A DNA stretch of 64,000 nt from Adiantum capillus-veneris. Taxonomy: Eukaryota; Streptophyta; Polypodiopsida; Polypodiales; Pteridaceae. The position numbers were made by a program, and so were the translations under genes. Below the pieces are notes generated by a model. The model worked only from the letters and a program-made list of their open reading frames with translations. It had not been told where the DNA came from and searched no databases. Each line of letters opens with the position of its first letter. The first letter of the stretch is position 1. This document shows positions 34,851-47,799 of this stretch, piece after piece. The stretch spans positions 12,608,648 through 12,672,647 of the forward strand of contig CM043969.1 of NCBI GenBank assembly GCA_014529385.2, written 5' to 3'.

Positions 34851-36394
34851 AGCCAAAATCTTTTTATTCTTGAGAACAAACGGATGTTCCACATCATCCA
34901 AAGATCGTGAACCATCGATCTCACCTAGCAAGGGGGTGTCAAATAGTTGCGAGGGTAAACTTGGGCACCTAATTCACTCTGGTCTCTTCTTAGTCTTAGA
35001 AAGGTTCAAAACTTCCCACAAAAAAGCTAAACAATATAGTGCAAGTGCGTCGATGTGTGGTCGAAGTGTATAGATTGGATGGGAATTCATGACCATCACC
35101 AACCGCCAATGTGAATCTCATGTGGAGATTGGATGGGGATTGATGACCATATGCAGTGATTAAGCACCACTAGGCAGGGCGATTGGATGGGAATTGACAA
35201 CCATATGCACCATTAGGCACGACGACCTTCCAATGAACTAGTGTTCCACCAACCACCAATGTGAATCGCAAAGGAATGCCAATCTCATTGTTGCAAGCTA
35301 GCAACATGCCTTTACTGATTCGAATCACATTCGAATGTGTCAAGGGTGGTAGCTGTTATAGTGTAAACTTGTGTGCGTAGATCGAGTGAATGGGTGGTGG
35401 GGGCGAAACAAGCAATAAGGTTCATCAATCTCAACTACCTTGTGAGACAAACAATGACAGAGTGAGAGCATACGGGCAAGGGGGTCCTTCAATGGAGATC
35501 TATGGTTGAGATTAGGCATCACGGAGTGAGGAAAACTTGGATCGTCAAGCGAAGGTGGTGAACTAGGGCCACATAGCTCACCTCTAGTTCACTACCTTCG
35601 TCCAACTGCAAAATTTCCACCGCTTCTTGTCGTTTAATCTCAACCATAGATCCCCTTGCAAAAGCCATGAATATCAATGATAAACTTTGCTCAACTATTG
35701 TCATATTTTCTTCTTGCTATTGCAAATGGAAATGTGAGAAGAGTCTCTTTAATTGAAATACCCTTCTCGTCTTTAGGGTGGTATATAATTGACTATGAGG
35801 ATTCATCATTGACATAAAGCTACAACCATATTTGTATACTCACCAATAAGAGAGTGATTGTATACTCACCAACAAGAGGTATGAAAAGGACCATTGTGGG
35901 TGAGAAAGATTCTCATATTCCTCAATGACCCTCATTTCAAAGATTCAACTAGGACCAGATAGAATCAAAGCACTATGTGAGTGACCACAATATACATGCA
36001 ACTTGCACAATGCCCGCCAATATAGTGTACACATCCACGTATTTCTATTAGAAAGCATACATGGCCCATCCCACATGACAACACCTTACACACATTGTCT
36101 ATCATAAACGATACATATATAAACCAAGTCCCATCTACAAGTGCTTTTATGTTTCTGTGTACACATAAACATGACCGATCGTGTATGGTTGCATCATGGA
36201 CTAGATTATGAGCATAAAGCATGTCTCGTATGAAGCTAGTAAGATACTCAAAGACCTCATGGCAGATGAGGGCAGATGCGGCAAACTCTTTTGCGATTGG
36301 AACGGCATAACTTAGAACTATAGATAATAATAATGTAACCGCATTTCTATAGTTCTTTGCATATGGAATATTTGGGTGACTTTGCTCTAGTAAT

Positions 36395-36880
36395 AGAACC
36401 AAGTCCTAGTGTTCTTGCAAGATGCACCAAGAAAACAACCCTAGGTATCATCCAATGAAGCTAGACCTGTAAGCAATACCATGTCTCCCTACAAGTGTGC
36501 GCTAATAGTCTTGATAGGATTTTGAGCAATTTACTGGGTCCGTTATTCCCTCTTGAATGTAGATAAGATTCAATGTTCTAGACAGAGGCACCAAACTCAA
36601 CCCTAGGTATATTCCTAAGGGTCCGATAAGTGTGCTTCCATCGGTGAAGTCGAAGACTAAAATCTTGCCCAAAAGGTAGGGAGAGGTCAAGAAATAAAGA
36701 AGGGAAGCGGGACTTCTTGTCAAGGAATCAACAATTATTCACAAAGGAGTCACCTTCATTCACCTTTTCCCATTGGCAAGTTTTAGAGATGGGAGTTGTT
36801 AAAAGTTTTGACTTAAGAGGGTGATTCTAGAAAGGTAAAGAATTGCAAGGTGAAATTCAGTCATATAATAGAGACCCCAC
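36395..36880 (-). repeat. Dispersed repeat, inverted partner at 44187-45435
   Basis: The reverse complement matches both ends of 44187-45435: the 44187-44470 part (TTGTTGATTCCTTGACAAGA block) and the 45300-45435 part (CATTGGATGATACCTAGG block). The partner carries about 0.8 kb of extra sequence between these parts. Confidence 0.7.
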
Positions 36881-37320
36881 AGCACTACAAGTTAGAAAGA
36901 GAGGCAAAAGCAAAAGCCTGTGTAGTCATACAAAAGGGAGGCATTTCCACATCTGGGCCTCTGGCTATGTAAATAACGTTGTGTGGGTGTCCACCAAAGG
37001 AGCCAAAGAGGTTAAAGCACGACCTTTCTACAGAGTGCAAGCACAAAAGTTTTGCATGGGCCATGCCACGTCGTTATATTAGTGTGTGTGCATGGCACAT
37101 GCACATTCTTTCCTTCACAAAACTTGACACAAGGCAACTGTAGCAGTCAAAAGTGGGATCTTTGCAGAATCAGAGGCTCACAAATTTAAACTTGGCTCCG
37201 TCAACCAAAGCGGCCTAATCGACAGCGGCATGCTACAAAAACCCACCCTAGCAAACCTTCATCATCCAGCTTTCCAAGACGAATAAGCCAAGACTTCACA
37301 GATACCTACCTAACACACAA

Positions 37321-37361
<41 letters not shown>

Positions 37362-37500
37362 AGACACATACTCACACAGATTGTGTAGATTCTCATCTGC
37401 ATGTAACGTCTCACCCACTTTTTCTGAATCTTTCCAATTTTTTCTATTAATAAACATCATCGGCCCAAATCACAACAATGCCCACCTTATAGAAGTTAGA
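36881..37500. other. Stretch without a supported gene
   Basis: It contains a (CT)n tract at 37328-37356. If a second permease copy once accompanied the duplicated promoter, its 5' end should lie here on the minus strand, but no permease motif was seen. Confidence 0.4.
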
Positions 37501-37956
37501 AATTTGTATCTCACCAGCCTAATATTATAGACTGTGATATTTGAGCAGCTTCTCCTCTGCTGTAGGATAGTAGTTGAGTTAGTGCTGCCGATGACTTTTG
37601 GGCAAGCTGGACAAAGTATCGCGGAGCTCACTCAGCTGGCAGCTGCTGCGCATGAGAGACAAAGAGAGAGAGGGTTTTTGACTCCCCAAGTTGTTTATGT
37701 GTACCTTTGCTTTGCTATCCTCTGATGATGATGCCATGTCTTTCTGTTTATGGTCTTTCAATCTATGGTTTCTGTGGCTTATCTGGGGATTTGAGGAACA
37801 AGGCTATGTATGAAAAAAGTGTCCTGCTTGCTAGATCCTTTCCTCTAGAACTCATCAAAACGAGGAATGCAGTTTCAATCAACCAAGATGATCTGAGGAG
37901 GAGATGTATTTGGATTATACAGAAGATGTAAATATGTAACAACAAATATTCACTTT

Positions 37957-37995
<39 letters not shown>

Positions 37996-39450
37996 GTGAT
38001 GCCCCATGACTTGGTCGACCCTCAATGAGGGTCGAGGGTTCAAATTAGGCTTCGCAAATCATGAGGTCGTCTTGACCGTGGATCACTGTAGTGGGCTAGA
38101 GTAACTCGGTTCAAACCACACATGGAAATGCAATATAATGGTGTGGGCGAGGAATCACATAGAATCCACTACAACTTTTTGAGCTTGAAGGGACACAAAT
38201 GAAAGTTGTGCGCAGCAGCAAGAGACATTAGGGCGACAACCATCCACAAGTAAAGACTCGACGTCACACTATGCATTCCCATAAATGAAACTGGGAACTA
38301 GATACACGACTATCTAGAGTCTTGTCACAGCTAGAGGGGAATGAACCCTTCATCTTTGAGTCACAATTTTCTCTCAGCCACGCTAACCGCAGAACCACTT
38401 GTTTGAAGTTGCCTCTAAAGTGGAGCGTCAATGTTATTTTCTAGGGGTAGACAGACCCCTAAATAGGGCTCGTCTTTTAACTAGCTCCTCTACCCAAAAT
38501 ATGTTGATCCTTGGTGGGGTGTGGAGATTGGATCAAGGATTGATGATTATACGCACCACTAGGTAGAGTGACCCCCCCACCCCATAAATGGAGTGTTCCA
38601 CCAACCTTCAATGTAAATCACAAAGGAGCATGATTCTCATTGTTGCAAGCATGCAACATTGCCTTGGCTAATTTGATATACCTCAACCACCTTGTGAGAC
38701 GAACAATGAGAGAGTGAGAGCATGCAGTTGGGAGGTCCTTCATTGGGGATCTATGATAGAGATTAGTCATTGGGGAGTGGAGAAATCTGGGATGTCGAGT
38801 GAAGGTGGTGAACTAGGGCCACATGTTTCACTTACAAGTTCACCCCTAGTTCACTACTTTTGTCCAACTGATAGGATTTCCACCGCTCCTTGTCGCCTAA
38901 TCTTAACCATAAAACCCCTCACCAACCCAATCGTCACAGATAAACTTTGCTTGACTATTATCATATTTAATTTTGTCTCATTGTGAATGGAAATGTGGGA
39001 AAAATCTCTTTAATTGAAATCCCCTTCTCATCTTTGGGGTGATAAGTAACTGACTGTGAGGATTCATCATTGACATAAAGCTACAACAATTGTGTAGTCA
39101 CCAACAAGAGGTATGAAAAAACCATTGTGTACACTCCAACAAGAGGTATGTAAAAGATTCCAATATCCCTCAATGACACTCATTTTAAAGATTCAACTAG
39201 GACCGCCTATAAATAGAGCACTATGTGAGTGTGGGGGCACAAGCTGAGGACTACAATACACATGCAATTGCACAATGCCTACATGTAGAGTATACATATC
39301 CATGTATTTATGTCATGAAGTAGCATGGCCCATTTCACATGACAACACCTTACACACATATATGCATGTATATCATAAAGGATACATGTGTAATCATGCA
39401 AGTAAGTTCATCTACAAGTGCATGTATGTTTCTGCACATGTCGTGCATAC
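37501..39450. repeat. Second copy of the permease upstream region
   Basis: This is the partner of 33711-36170. It contains the promoter-proximal block, a (GA)n tract at 37962-37993 and the distal block, but similarity stops about 13 bp before the point where the permease ATG lies in the other copy. No gene is seen. Confidence 0.75.
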
Positions 39451-39799
39451 ACATGTGCTTATACGTCTTTTAAACATAGAATTTTCATATAGATTAAGTA
39501 TGTTCATTGTGTGTATGTTTCTAATAACTAAATTTGGCTACTCTAAATTGGCTTTTGGCCGCATTGGTCTGGCTGTTTCAATCTGTTAAGTGTTAGCAGC
39601 TTAGGGTTAGCGGGTTTTGGTTTGACCGCTAATAGTTGGTGGTTCGTGTTTGATCATTTAGGATTTTTCGTGTAAAGATGTTTATATTTGTCCACTTTAA
39701 ATCAGGTTAGGGTGGCCTTTGGCTATCACTATAAGAGGAGTAGTCTATAACTGCTAGTATTGCCAGGAAAAAAACAAAGGAAAACGGAGAGAGGTAATG
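39451..39799. other. Stretch without a supported gene
   Basis: This is unique-looking sequence between two repeats; nothing is recognised. Confidence 0.3.
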
Positions 39800-39926
39800 T
39801 CATAAAATCTAATATCTAACCAACCCAAATGATTTTCTCATATTAAATTGATCACTTAATGTGGGAGAATAAACGGGAACAAGTGTTAAGATATAGATAT
39901 GTGCTTATAGATCTATCTCAACACGG
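39800..39926 (+). repeat. Dispersed repeat, inverted partner at 20722-20848
   Basis: It runs from TCATAAAATCTAATATC to CTCAACACGG and matches the reverse complement of 20722-20848. Confidence 0.7.
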
Positions 39927-40059
39927 GGCCAATGGTAAAGGGGCCCAAAAGGGAGATGGTCTATCAAAGAGCAAGGCTAACCAATGGAGCATAAGACCTT
40001 AGGGTTAGCTTCATTGAAGACCTTTAATAATGTGTGTAAAAGTCCTTTGACCTTAGGTA

Positions 40060-41414
40060 AGCTAGGGCTGAGCTTGAGGTGGGAACCCGGCCCAAGCTCG
40101 AGGTGCTTGACCTGCTTGAGGTGCTTGTCGTGCTTGAGGTGCTTGATTAAGGTGCTTGAGGTTCTTGACTTACTCCATGCTTGAGGTGCTTGACTTGCTA
40201 CATGATTAAGGTGTTTGAGGTGCCTTGAGATGCTTGCCTGAGATGCTTGTGGGAACACCCCCTAGTCCAAGTGCTTTGTCATGCTTGATGACTAAGGTGC
40301 TTGAGCTCCTAAAGTCAAAAGCATCCCTACAAGAGGGGGGGCGAGCCCTTTTCCTAGGGATTAGAGAGAGAACACACACTCACACTCACAAGGGAAGCCC
40401 CATCTTGAAGAGGCAGCAAGGACACATGTCAGGTCCCTACCCATGTTACCTTCATGTGTTGCTTGAAGCCTATTAGCTAGGCTTCAAAGGGGTCCAATGA
40501 TAAATTACTTGAATTATCTAATTGTTTTTGCATTTATCAAGTCCTCTCTCTCAAAGGGGAAAGGGGGACACTTGTCCCAAGGCTACCCATGTTGCTTGTA
40601 ATGGCTCCTACTTGTGATTGGCTAGGCCTGGAGGGGTCCAATGAGCTTCAAGCATGAGCTACAAGGGGGGGTCGACCCAAGCAAGCTAGGGGGGTGCTTA
40701 GGGGGTATACTCACCCACACACACTCACAAACACTCTCATTGTGTACTATGTAAAGTGCAAGAGCTCCCTCTCCCTCTCCAAGCAAGTAGAGGTTGAGAG
40801 CCTACACCAACACTCTTGGCTATGGAGTGCAAATCCAACCAAGAGCCATGCTTCAATGCTTAAGCTTTCCATCTCCTTCTTCTTCATTAGTATGCTATTA
40901 TGTATGCTAGCAACAAGAGTATGATAAGTGAGGAACTAATTCTTTCTCCTACGAAATGTTTCTTCTTCCTCTTCCCTACCCTCATTCCCTGCTAGCTCTC
41001 TCCACCTTCGAAGGTGTTTGAGGTCTTGGGACTGAGGCTTGGGATAGTTAAAGCTTTCTTCAAGTTCATGTTATGCTATGATTATGATGCATGAAGCTTT
41101 CCATCTTCATTGCATCACCTAGGTCACAAGGAACACAAAGAATGTATTGTAACAAGTCTCTCTTAATGGGAGAAATCATAATACAAATGCCTATTGGAGG
41201 GGGGACCGGCTCCACATAAATCCGGTCCTCAACTGTTGTCATGTTCTCTAAACTCTCTCTTTTGCAAAAGTATTGTCTATGCCAAGTTAACTAATTGCTA
41301 TGATTATGTTGCTTACTTCAATTATGTCAACCCGCTATGCTCACAAAATCATTTCTTGAAAGTACTCTCATTAAATTCCGCTACTCTCACATATTAAGGC
41401 AAATTCCATTACAG
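40060..41414 (+). repeat. LTR, family A (plus orientation), probably solo
   Basis: It aligns with the LTRs at 3.8-4.6 kb and 11.0-12.2 kb (reverse) and ends in AATTCCATTACA at 41414. No TGGTATCA-type primer site follows and no retroelement ORF adjoins, so a solo LTR is likely. 40095-40270 contains repeated GCTTGAGGTGCTTG-like units. The exact start was not resolved; similarity to the 11-kb copy begins near 40060. Confidence 0.65.
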
Positions 41415-41630
41415 AAAAAATTGTGGATGCTGCAATAACCGCGGCTCTGAATGCGATAGTGGTTTGAAGATAATAAGCGCGGTAATATCTACGGTAATAT
41501 ACCCGTTGATAGTACCGCGTCTATTGCCGCTGCTATTACTGCGCTTATTGTCGCTAAAGGACCATTCAAAAATAAAGGTGCTCATTTGGGCCACCCAAAA
41601 ATTGGGTGGCCCAAATGAGCACCTTTATTT
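41415..41630. repeat. Terminal-repeat-like region with a 29-bp perfect palindrome
   Basis: 41430-41560 has several GCGGTAAT/ATTACTGCGC-type motifs in both orientations, as in subterminal regions of CACTA-like elements. 41570-41598 and 41602-41630 are perfect reverse complements separated by three A residues. The nearby minus-strand relic at 42.2-42.9 kb may belong to the same element. Confidence 0.6.
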
Positions 41631-42169
41631 TTTACCTGCATAAAACAATGAAGCATCAATTGTTTTTTGAAAGAGTATACAAAAAAGCCATAGAATTGAA
41701 ATTGAGTTTACTTTACCTTGACAATTTAATATGCAGAAGATCAATTATTTAAAAAAATTACAATAAAATATAGATAGTTGTATATACATTGTGCCACGTT
41801 AGGACTTTACGAAAGTTTGGACAAATATTTTTCTATCTAATCCTCCTCGATCTTGTCATCGTCCAGAGGCACTACGCTTGATCACCTTGACTCTGCATAA
41901 ATCCAAACCAAATTAAACAATTATCAACAGCTCAAAACAATTGATACAAAATTACTTGTTTAAACTTATCGCTTGTAGTGATCCAATCACCGTGTCGAAT
42001 TGCTTGTGAGATGGTTGTTTTCAAACAACCATCGCCAAGTATCAAATTCTGTATGTCGCTCCCGATACTTGACCATTTCTCTGGTTGATCGAGTAAGAGT
42101 GATATTTTTTTAAGTTACCAATAACAATAACAAATCATCAACTACAATCTTTATAATCACCGATTGACG

Positions 42170-42940
42170 TTATAATTTAATCAATCTTATATATTTGTCC
42201 TTCCATGCTTCCTTGTCTCCTGAGCCATAGTGCGTGGGAGTTTGTTTGGCGCAAGCTTCACGTTGTTGTTTGTAGGATGAGCCCGTCACCCCCTGATCGC
42301 TCTTTTCTTGCAATTCCCACTCCCACTCCACTTTTGCCATGTTCCCACCGCGATAGCTCCTATCTCGATCTCTAACATGGTCGGCTGCTACGTGCCGCAC
42401 ATTGGAGTACTTGTTTTTCAAAAAAAATAATCTAGCCCTCCAATCACTGTTTTGAAAAACGTTGATCGGGGGCATTTGCAAATCTAGCTAGCAACACGTC
42501 CTCAATGCATGATCAGGCAGTTGGTCTCTAAACTTTATGAAATAGCTCTTATACGTTGAATGTATAAGAATTTGTAGATGGCATCGAAATTCCCTGCCCG
42601 GTGCTATGTCGAAGTCCACATCAACGCCATATTTAACCCTGTAGTAGTGCCCATGCATGTCTGGCATGGGTGCGTTAGTATCCCCGTCCTCTGCATCAGG
42701 GGCCCTCGTCCTCTGCATCAGGGGCCCTCGTCCTCTGCATCAAGGGTGGCACGCTCTGAAAGTGGGGACTCCCCTACCACTACCAAAACAGGCAAAGCCA
42801 CAAGATCCGCCGCCGCTTCATCTCTCACGACTCTCACTGCCTTGAGACGAGCGTCGATGCATGCTGCTAGAAGAAGTTCATCAACGGTGTTCTGGTGAAG
42901 CAGGAGTGGAATGGAGTGGCGTAGGACCCTATGATGCAAT
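42170..42940 (-). pseudogene. Possible CACTA-type accessory transposase relic
   Basis: Three minus-strand ORFs in a row (42718-42939, 42488-42718, 42170-42481) suggest one broken gene. The middle and last parts (IHSTYKSYFIKFRDQL, then SDWRARLFFLKNKYSNV, then a basic SYRGGNMAKV) follow the spacing of the plant transposase C-terminal block (a Y-rich helix, then W, then a basic glycine-rich segment) seen in En/Spm-like ORFs. The match is by eye and weak. A 22-bp repeat (three copies, 42686-42750, CCTCTGCATCAGGGGCC-like) lies in the upstream part. Confidence 0.3.
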
Positions 42941-43009
42941 GGGAGTGGGACCCTACTATGGAAGGGGAGTAGGATGATAAGAAGGAGCCGTAGACTAAGG
43001 TGCTGTCAG

Positions 43010-44140
43010 TGCGAGGCTCTGTAGGTTTATTAAATTTCATTTTTTCTCACATTTTTACATATAGAAGGATACCATAAGATGAAATTGGAAAAGAATTTAC
43101 AGATTGAATAGGAAAAGGTTGTATTTTATTTTTCAAAAATTCACAAATAAGTAGTTTTATAAATAGTCCTTGAACGCACGTGATATACATAATTTAAACA
43201 TAGTGACCCCCCCGAGTTACTCCTACCCTCTTGATTGTTCTAAGCAGCTCAATGCATGTAGCCATCCTTCATCTTTTTCAACTGCCCCTCTTCTTGCTTC
43301 TACAAAATGTATGAGCTCAGTGCTCAATCTCACAATATCATCAAAGAGAGATACATCCAGTTTGTCCTCAAATACTCGAAGGTTCCTGGACTTCCATACC
43401 TGGTTCAGGTACCACATTTGAGTGCACACCAAAATGGATTGCCTTTGGGTACCACTCCCTCCCAAGATCGGGTCATCCGTAAAAAAGATGATATTCCAAG
43501 TCCTTCGTATCCACTGGCAAACCATAGTGGCTAGTCACTGCAAAGTAGGGCATTTATCAATCAGATGAATGGGGTCTTTCAAGGTTGACTTGTAACGAGA
43601 GCAAGTGTTCGAGCCAAACCCTCTAGCATGCACCTTTGATCCTAGTGGGCAAGGCTCCCTAGAGCACCTTCCAGAAGAATACATTTATGTAATCCGGTCG
43701 TTTAATCTCCCAGATGGTAGTAACCCTCTTTTGCCAGTGTTCTTTTGACCAGTTTTTCTTTCAAATTTTGTTGAAAGGAGCAAACCAATCCTCTTTGTAC
43801 ACCAACACATTCAAAGGTACTTCGGGTCTTTGGAAGTGAGAACACTTTGTCTTTCGGCCAATGCCAGGATCTCCAATCTATTTCTGATCCACAAACAGAT
43901 GGAAATGAGGATGCCAGCACTTCTAAGAGTCTACGAATTAGAAGCCTTTCGTATATCCCCAATTTATGTTTCATTGCTATGAGCTCCACATCCTTCCAGG
44001 AGCTTCTGTAATCCCAAAGATGCAAAAGTTTAGAGATTCCTTTATTGTTCACCAGTCGTGCAACTTTCCAAAGGGGTCCAAGGAGCCCCTTCCAAGTTTG
44101 GAGAGCTAGGCGGACCAATTGCCGGAGGAATCCTTAAATT
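43010..44140 (-). pseudogene. LINE (non-LTR retrotransposon) 3' end relic
   Basis: Minus-strand fragments at 43702-44118 and 43223-43525 can be linked through stops and shifts. The second part (IDKCPTL then WIRRTWNIIFF, ending YLNQVWKSRNLRVFED) has the layout of the zinc-binding domain that follows the reverse transcriptase in plant LINEs. 43010-43215 is the matching 3' UTR, shared with 24690-24930. Endonuclease and RT are absent, as usual for 5'-truncated copies. Confidence 0.6.
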
Positions 44141-44186
44141 ATCTCAACTTCTCTCCCCATTCCAGAGTCGAGGTGTTGGGGGGTCT

Positions 44187-45435
44187 CTATTATATGACCT
44201 TTCTAGAATCACCTTGGTAAGTCAAAAATTCTAACAACTCCTAACTCTAAAATTTATTGATGAAAAACTGTGAATGAAGGTGAATCCTTTGTCAATAATA
44301 ATTGTTGATTCCTTGACAAGAAGTCCCCCTTTCCTTCTAATTTATTTCTTTATCTTTTCCTACTTTTTGGGTAGGATTTTTAATCTTGGAACTAGAGGAT
44401 CTTTTGTGTGTGTCTCTTTACAAAAAGACATTGAAAGTATCAGTCTCATAGGAATATTGCTAGGGTTTCCACTCAATATGGGGTCTTACCATAGACATAG
44501 ACTATGACAACATCCATACAACATCACAGCTGATCCGAGAGCCACCCTCAAAAGAGACAGAAAAACTACATAGACTTGCATGACTGCCACACCGGAGAGC
44601 CACCCACTACCACCAAGAGAAACCCCGTCCACACATGAGAACATAGTGACTAAACGTATCTGCAAGCAACAAATAGGGAGGAGTCTGAGCCTCCATTACC
44701 GATCGCATAGGGGCCACTACCAAAAAGAAGAAACTCACAAAAACTCCAGACAATTGTGCCACCACCACCATCAGTTCTCTTCACACTCTCTCCACTTCTG
44801 GAGATCCTCCATACTCCCCAAAGGAGCAAAACTTTGACCAACCATGTTCAAAAGAAAGCCCTCGACTTCCATCAACTCCATCTAAGAGATCCCCACCCAA
44901 ATCCACCTGGGAGACATCCACTCACTATATCTAGTAGCCCTCAAACCATAACCGTACAACTGTCCCCTGCTTCTCAGTATAACAACCCCAAATCTGTGCC
45001 TTGCATGCTTCTAAGGAAGGAGCCCACCTCAAGCATGCAACCCCTCTTACTGGCCACCCACTCTACATACACCCAAAAACACAAGGAGGCCATTGTCCTC
45101 CCCGAGAGAAAGCGGGAGGACCTCCGTCCCATGAAATTCCAAAAAAGAAGGGTTGCTTGTGGCTAGGAACCACCAGCCTCTCCTTGCCACAACATCCTCA
45201 ATGGGCCCCCCAACCTTGGGACCGACCTCGCAAGCTAAAAGGACGCGCATGCCCAACCTGCAATAGACCCTATCCAACAACAAATCCTAGGAACAATCCT
45301 ACTTGCTCACAATCCTATCAAGACTTTAGCACACACTTGTAGGGAGACAAGGTATTTCTTACATCTTTGGATATAGTATTAACCTCATTGGATGATACCT
45401 AGGGTTGTTTTCTTGGTGCATTTTAGAAGAGCACT
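44187..45435 (+). repeat. Dispersed repeat with extra 0.8-kb middle part
   Basis: Its two ends (44187-44470 and 45300-45435) match the reverse complement of 36395-36880, where the middle is missing. The middle contains proline-rich ORFs (44756-45166 and overlapping frames) with no recognised motif. Confidence 0.6.
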
Positions 45436-45468
45436 AGGTAATATTAGACTGCGTGACTTGTCCTCCGG

Positions 45469-46730
<1,262 letters not shown>

Positions 46731-46885
46731 TAGCAATCAACATGCTACAGTCCGTAGCCTGGCTGTCCTACAAAATACTTGGAATAGCACATAGCAAGAC
46801 AAAAAGGAATAAATCTACGTACCTGTCGACTCACGCAAATCCATAATTGAGCACAACACAAATGGTGATGGAAAGACTGTAGCAA
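46731..46885. repeat. Tandem copy of the outer LTR end (150-bp period)
   Basis: TAGCAATCAACATGCTA occurs at 46731 and, with the same context, at 46881. The first copy carries about 130 bp of the LTR end that starts again at 46892, so the outer edge of the element including its flank has been duplicated in tandem. Confidence 0.75.
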
Positions 46886-46891
46886 TCAACA

Positions 46892-47378
46892 TGCTATAGT
46901 CGAAAGCCTGGCTGTCCTGTAAAATACTCGAAATAGCACATAGCAAGACAAAAAGGAATAAATCTACGTACCTGTCGACTCACGCAAATCCATAATTGAA
47001 CACAACACACACAACGATGGAAAGAGAGCGAGAGAGAGCAAGAGAGCGTGTGCAGGCACACCTCCTAGAGCGGAGTGCTACGCCTAGCACGACGAGAGAG
47101 AAGAGAGGAGGGAAGAGAAGAATAAGAGGACGTTGGGTGCAATCTCCCCCTGTGCAAGAGTGACCATTTCCCTCTTGCACGTATTTCATTTATAGATTTC
47201 TTGAATGGTCAAACTGGTTACAAACTGGCCGGCCGGTCATAAATGGCCAAAGCTCATATAGAGCACTTGAATAATCAAATATACATAAATTATAATATAC
47301 TTCTGCATAATCCATTATCTGCTAATGCTTTTGCCACCCGTCAGCTGTAATAAATGGATAAATATCAATTCCATAATA
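46892..47378 (-). repeat. 3' LTR of the 46.9-52.5 kb element
   Basis: It is 487 bp and matches 52048-52534. Two TATA-like sites (CTATAAATGAAATACG on the minus strand, near 47192) occupy the same place in both LTRs. Confidence 0.88.
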
Positions 47379-47752
47379 TACCTCTCCGTTGGAAAGCAAC
47401 TGTCCTCAATTGAGAAGATAAAAATATGCAAACAATACTTGTCAAAAAACAATGATTAGAAATTTGTATCAAATAGTAACAAAATTCATAAAATTAGACA
47501 ACATTGCTTATGCCTGCCGTCATCCACATACTACCTATTCTAGTGTCCCATACCACTAGAATAAGCAGTATATGTCATACCCTGATGAATCAGGATATCA
47601 TTGGTTACGCTCATCATCAATCTCATAATGTCAAGTCTCATCACATAAACACTGCCGTGATAAAATAATCATCAGATACCAAATCCCAATCCAATTCCAA
47701 TTCCACAATATAAGTTCAAATTCAAATCACTTTCATTATGTACCCGGGAAAC

Positions 47753-47799
47753 AAAATCATGCCAGTTGCAGTGGTGGCCAGCCACTGCAGCATGATTTT
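47753..47799. repeat. Hairpin in the LARD interior, conserved in the second element
   Basis: AAAATCATGC and TGCAGTGG pair with CCACTGCA and GCATGATTTT across a short loop. The homologous 55115-55161 of the second element keeps the inner stem, with a paired change (TGCAGTGG/CCACTGCA to TACAGTGG/CCACTGTA). Confidence 0.7.

Larger units (their letters stand above)
33711..36170. repeat. Upstream region of the permease, duplicated at 37501-39450
   Basis: 33711-33946 (from just upstream of the permease ATG, through the TATA region to CGCATGAGAGAGAG) matches 37501-37674. The distal part 35100-36170 matches about 38520-39450 in the same order and orientation. Shared blocks include GCTGGACAAAGTA, CTCATTGTTGCAAGC, AAGGTGGTGAACTAGGGCCA and CATGACAACACCTTACACACA. 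The middle part is more divergent. No gene is seen in this interval. Confidence 0.75.

Noticed and set aside
44756-45166. 136-codon proline-rich plus ORF
   Set aside because: Overlapping frames on both strands are also open and proline- or glycine-rich, so it looks composition-driven. No retroelement motif was seen.
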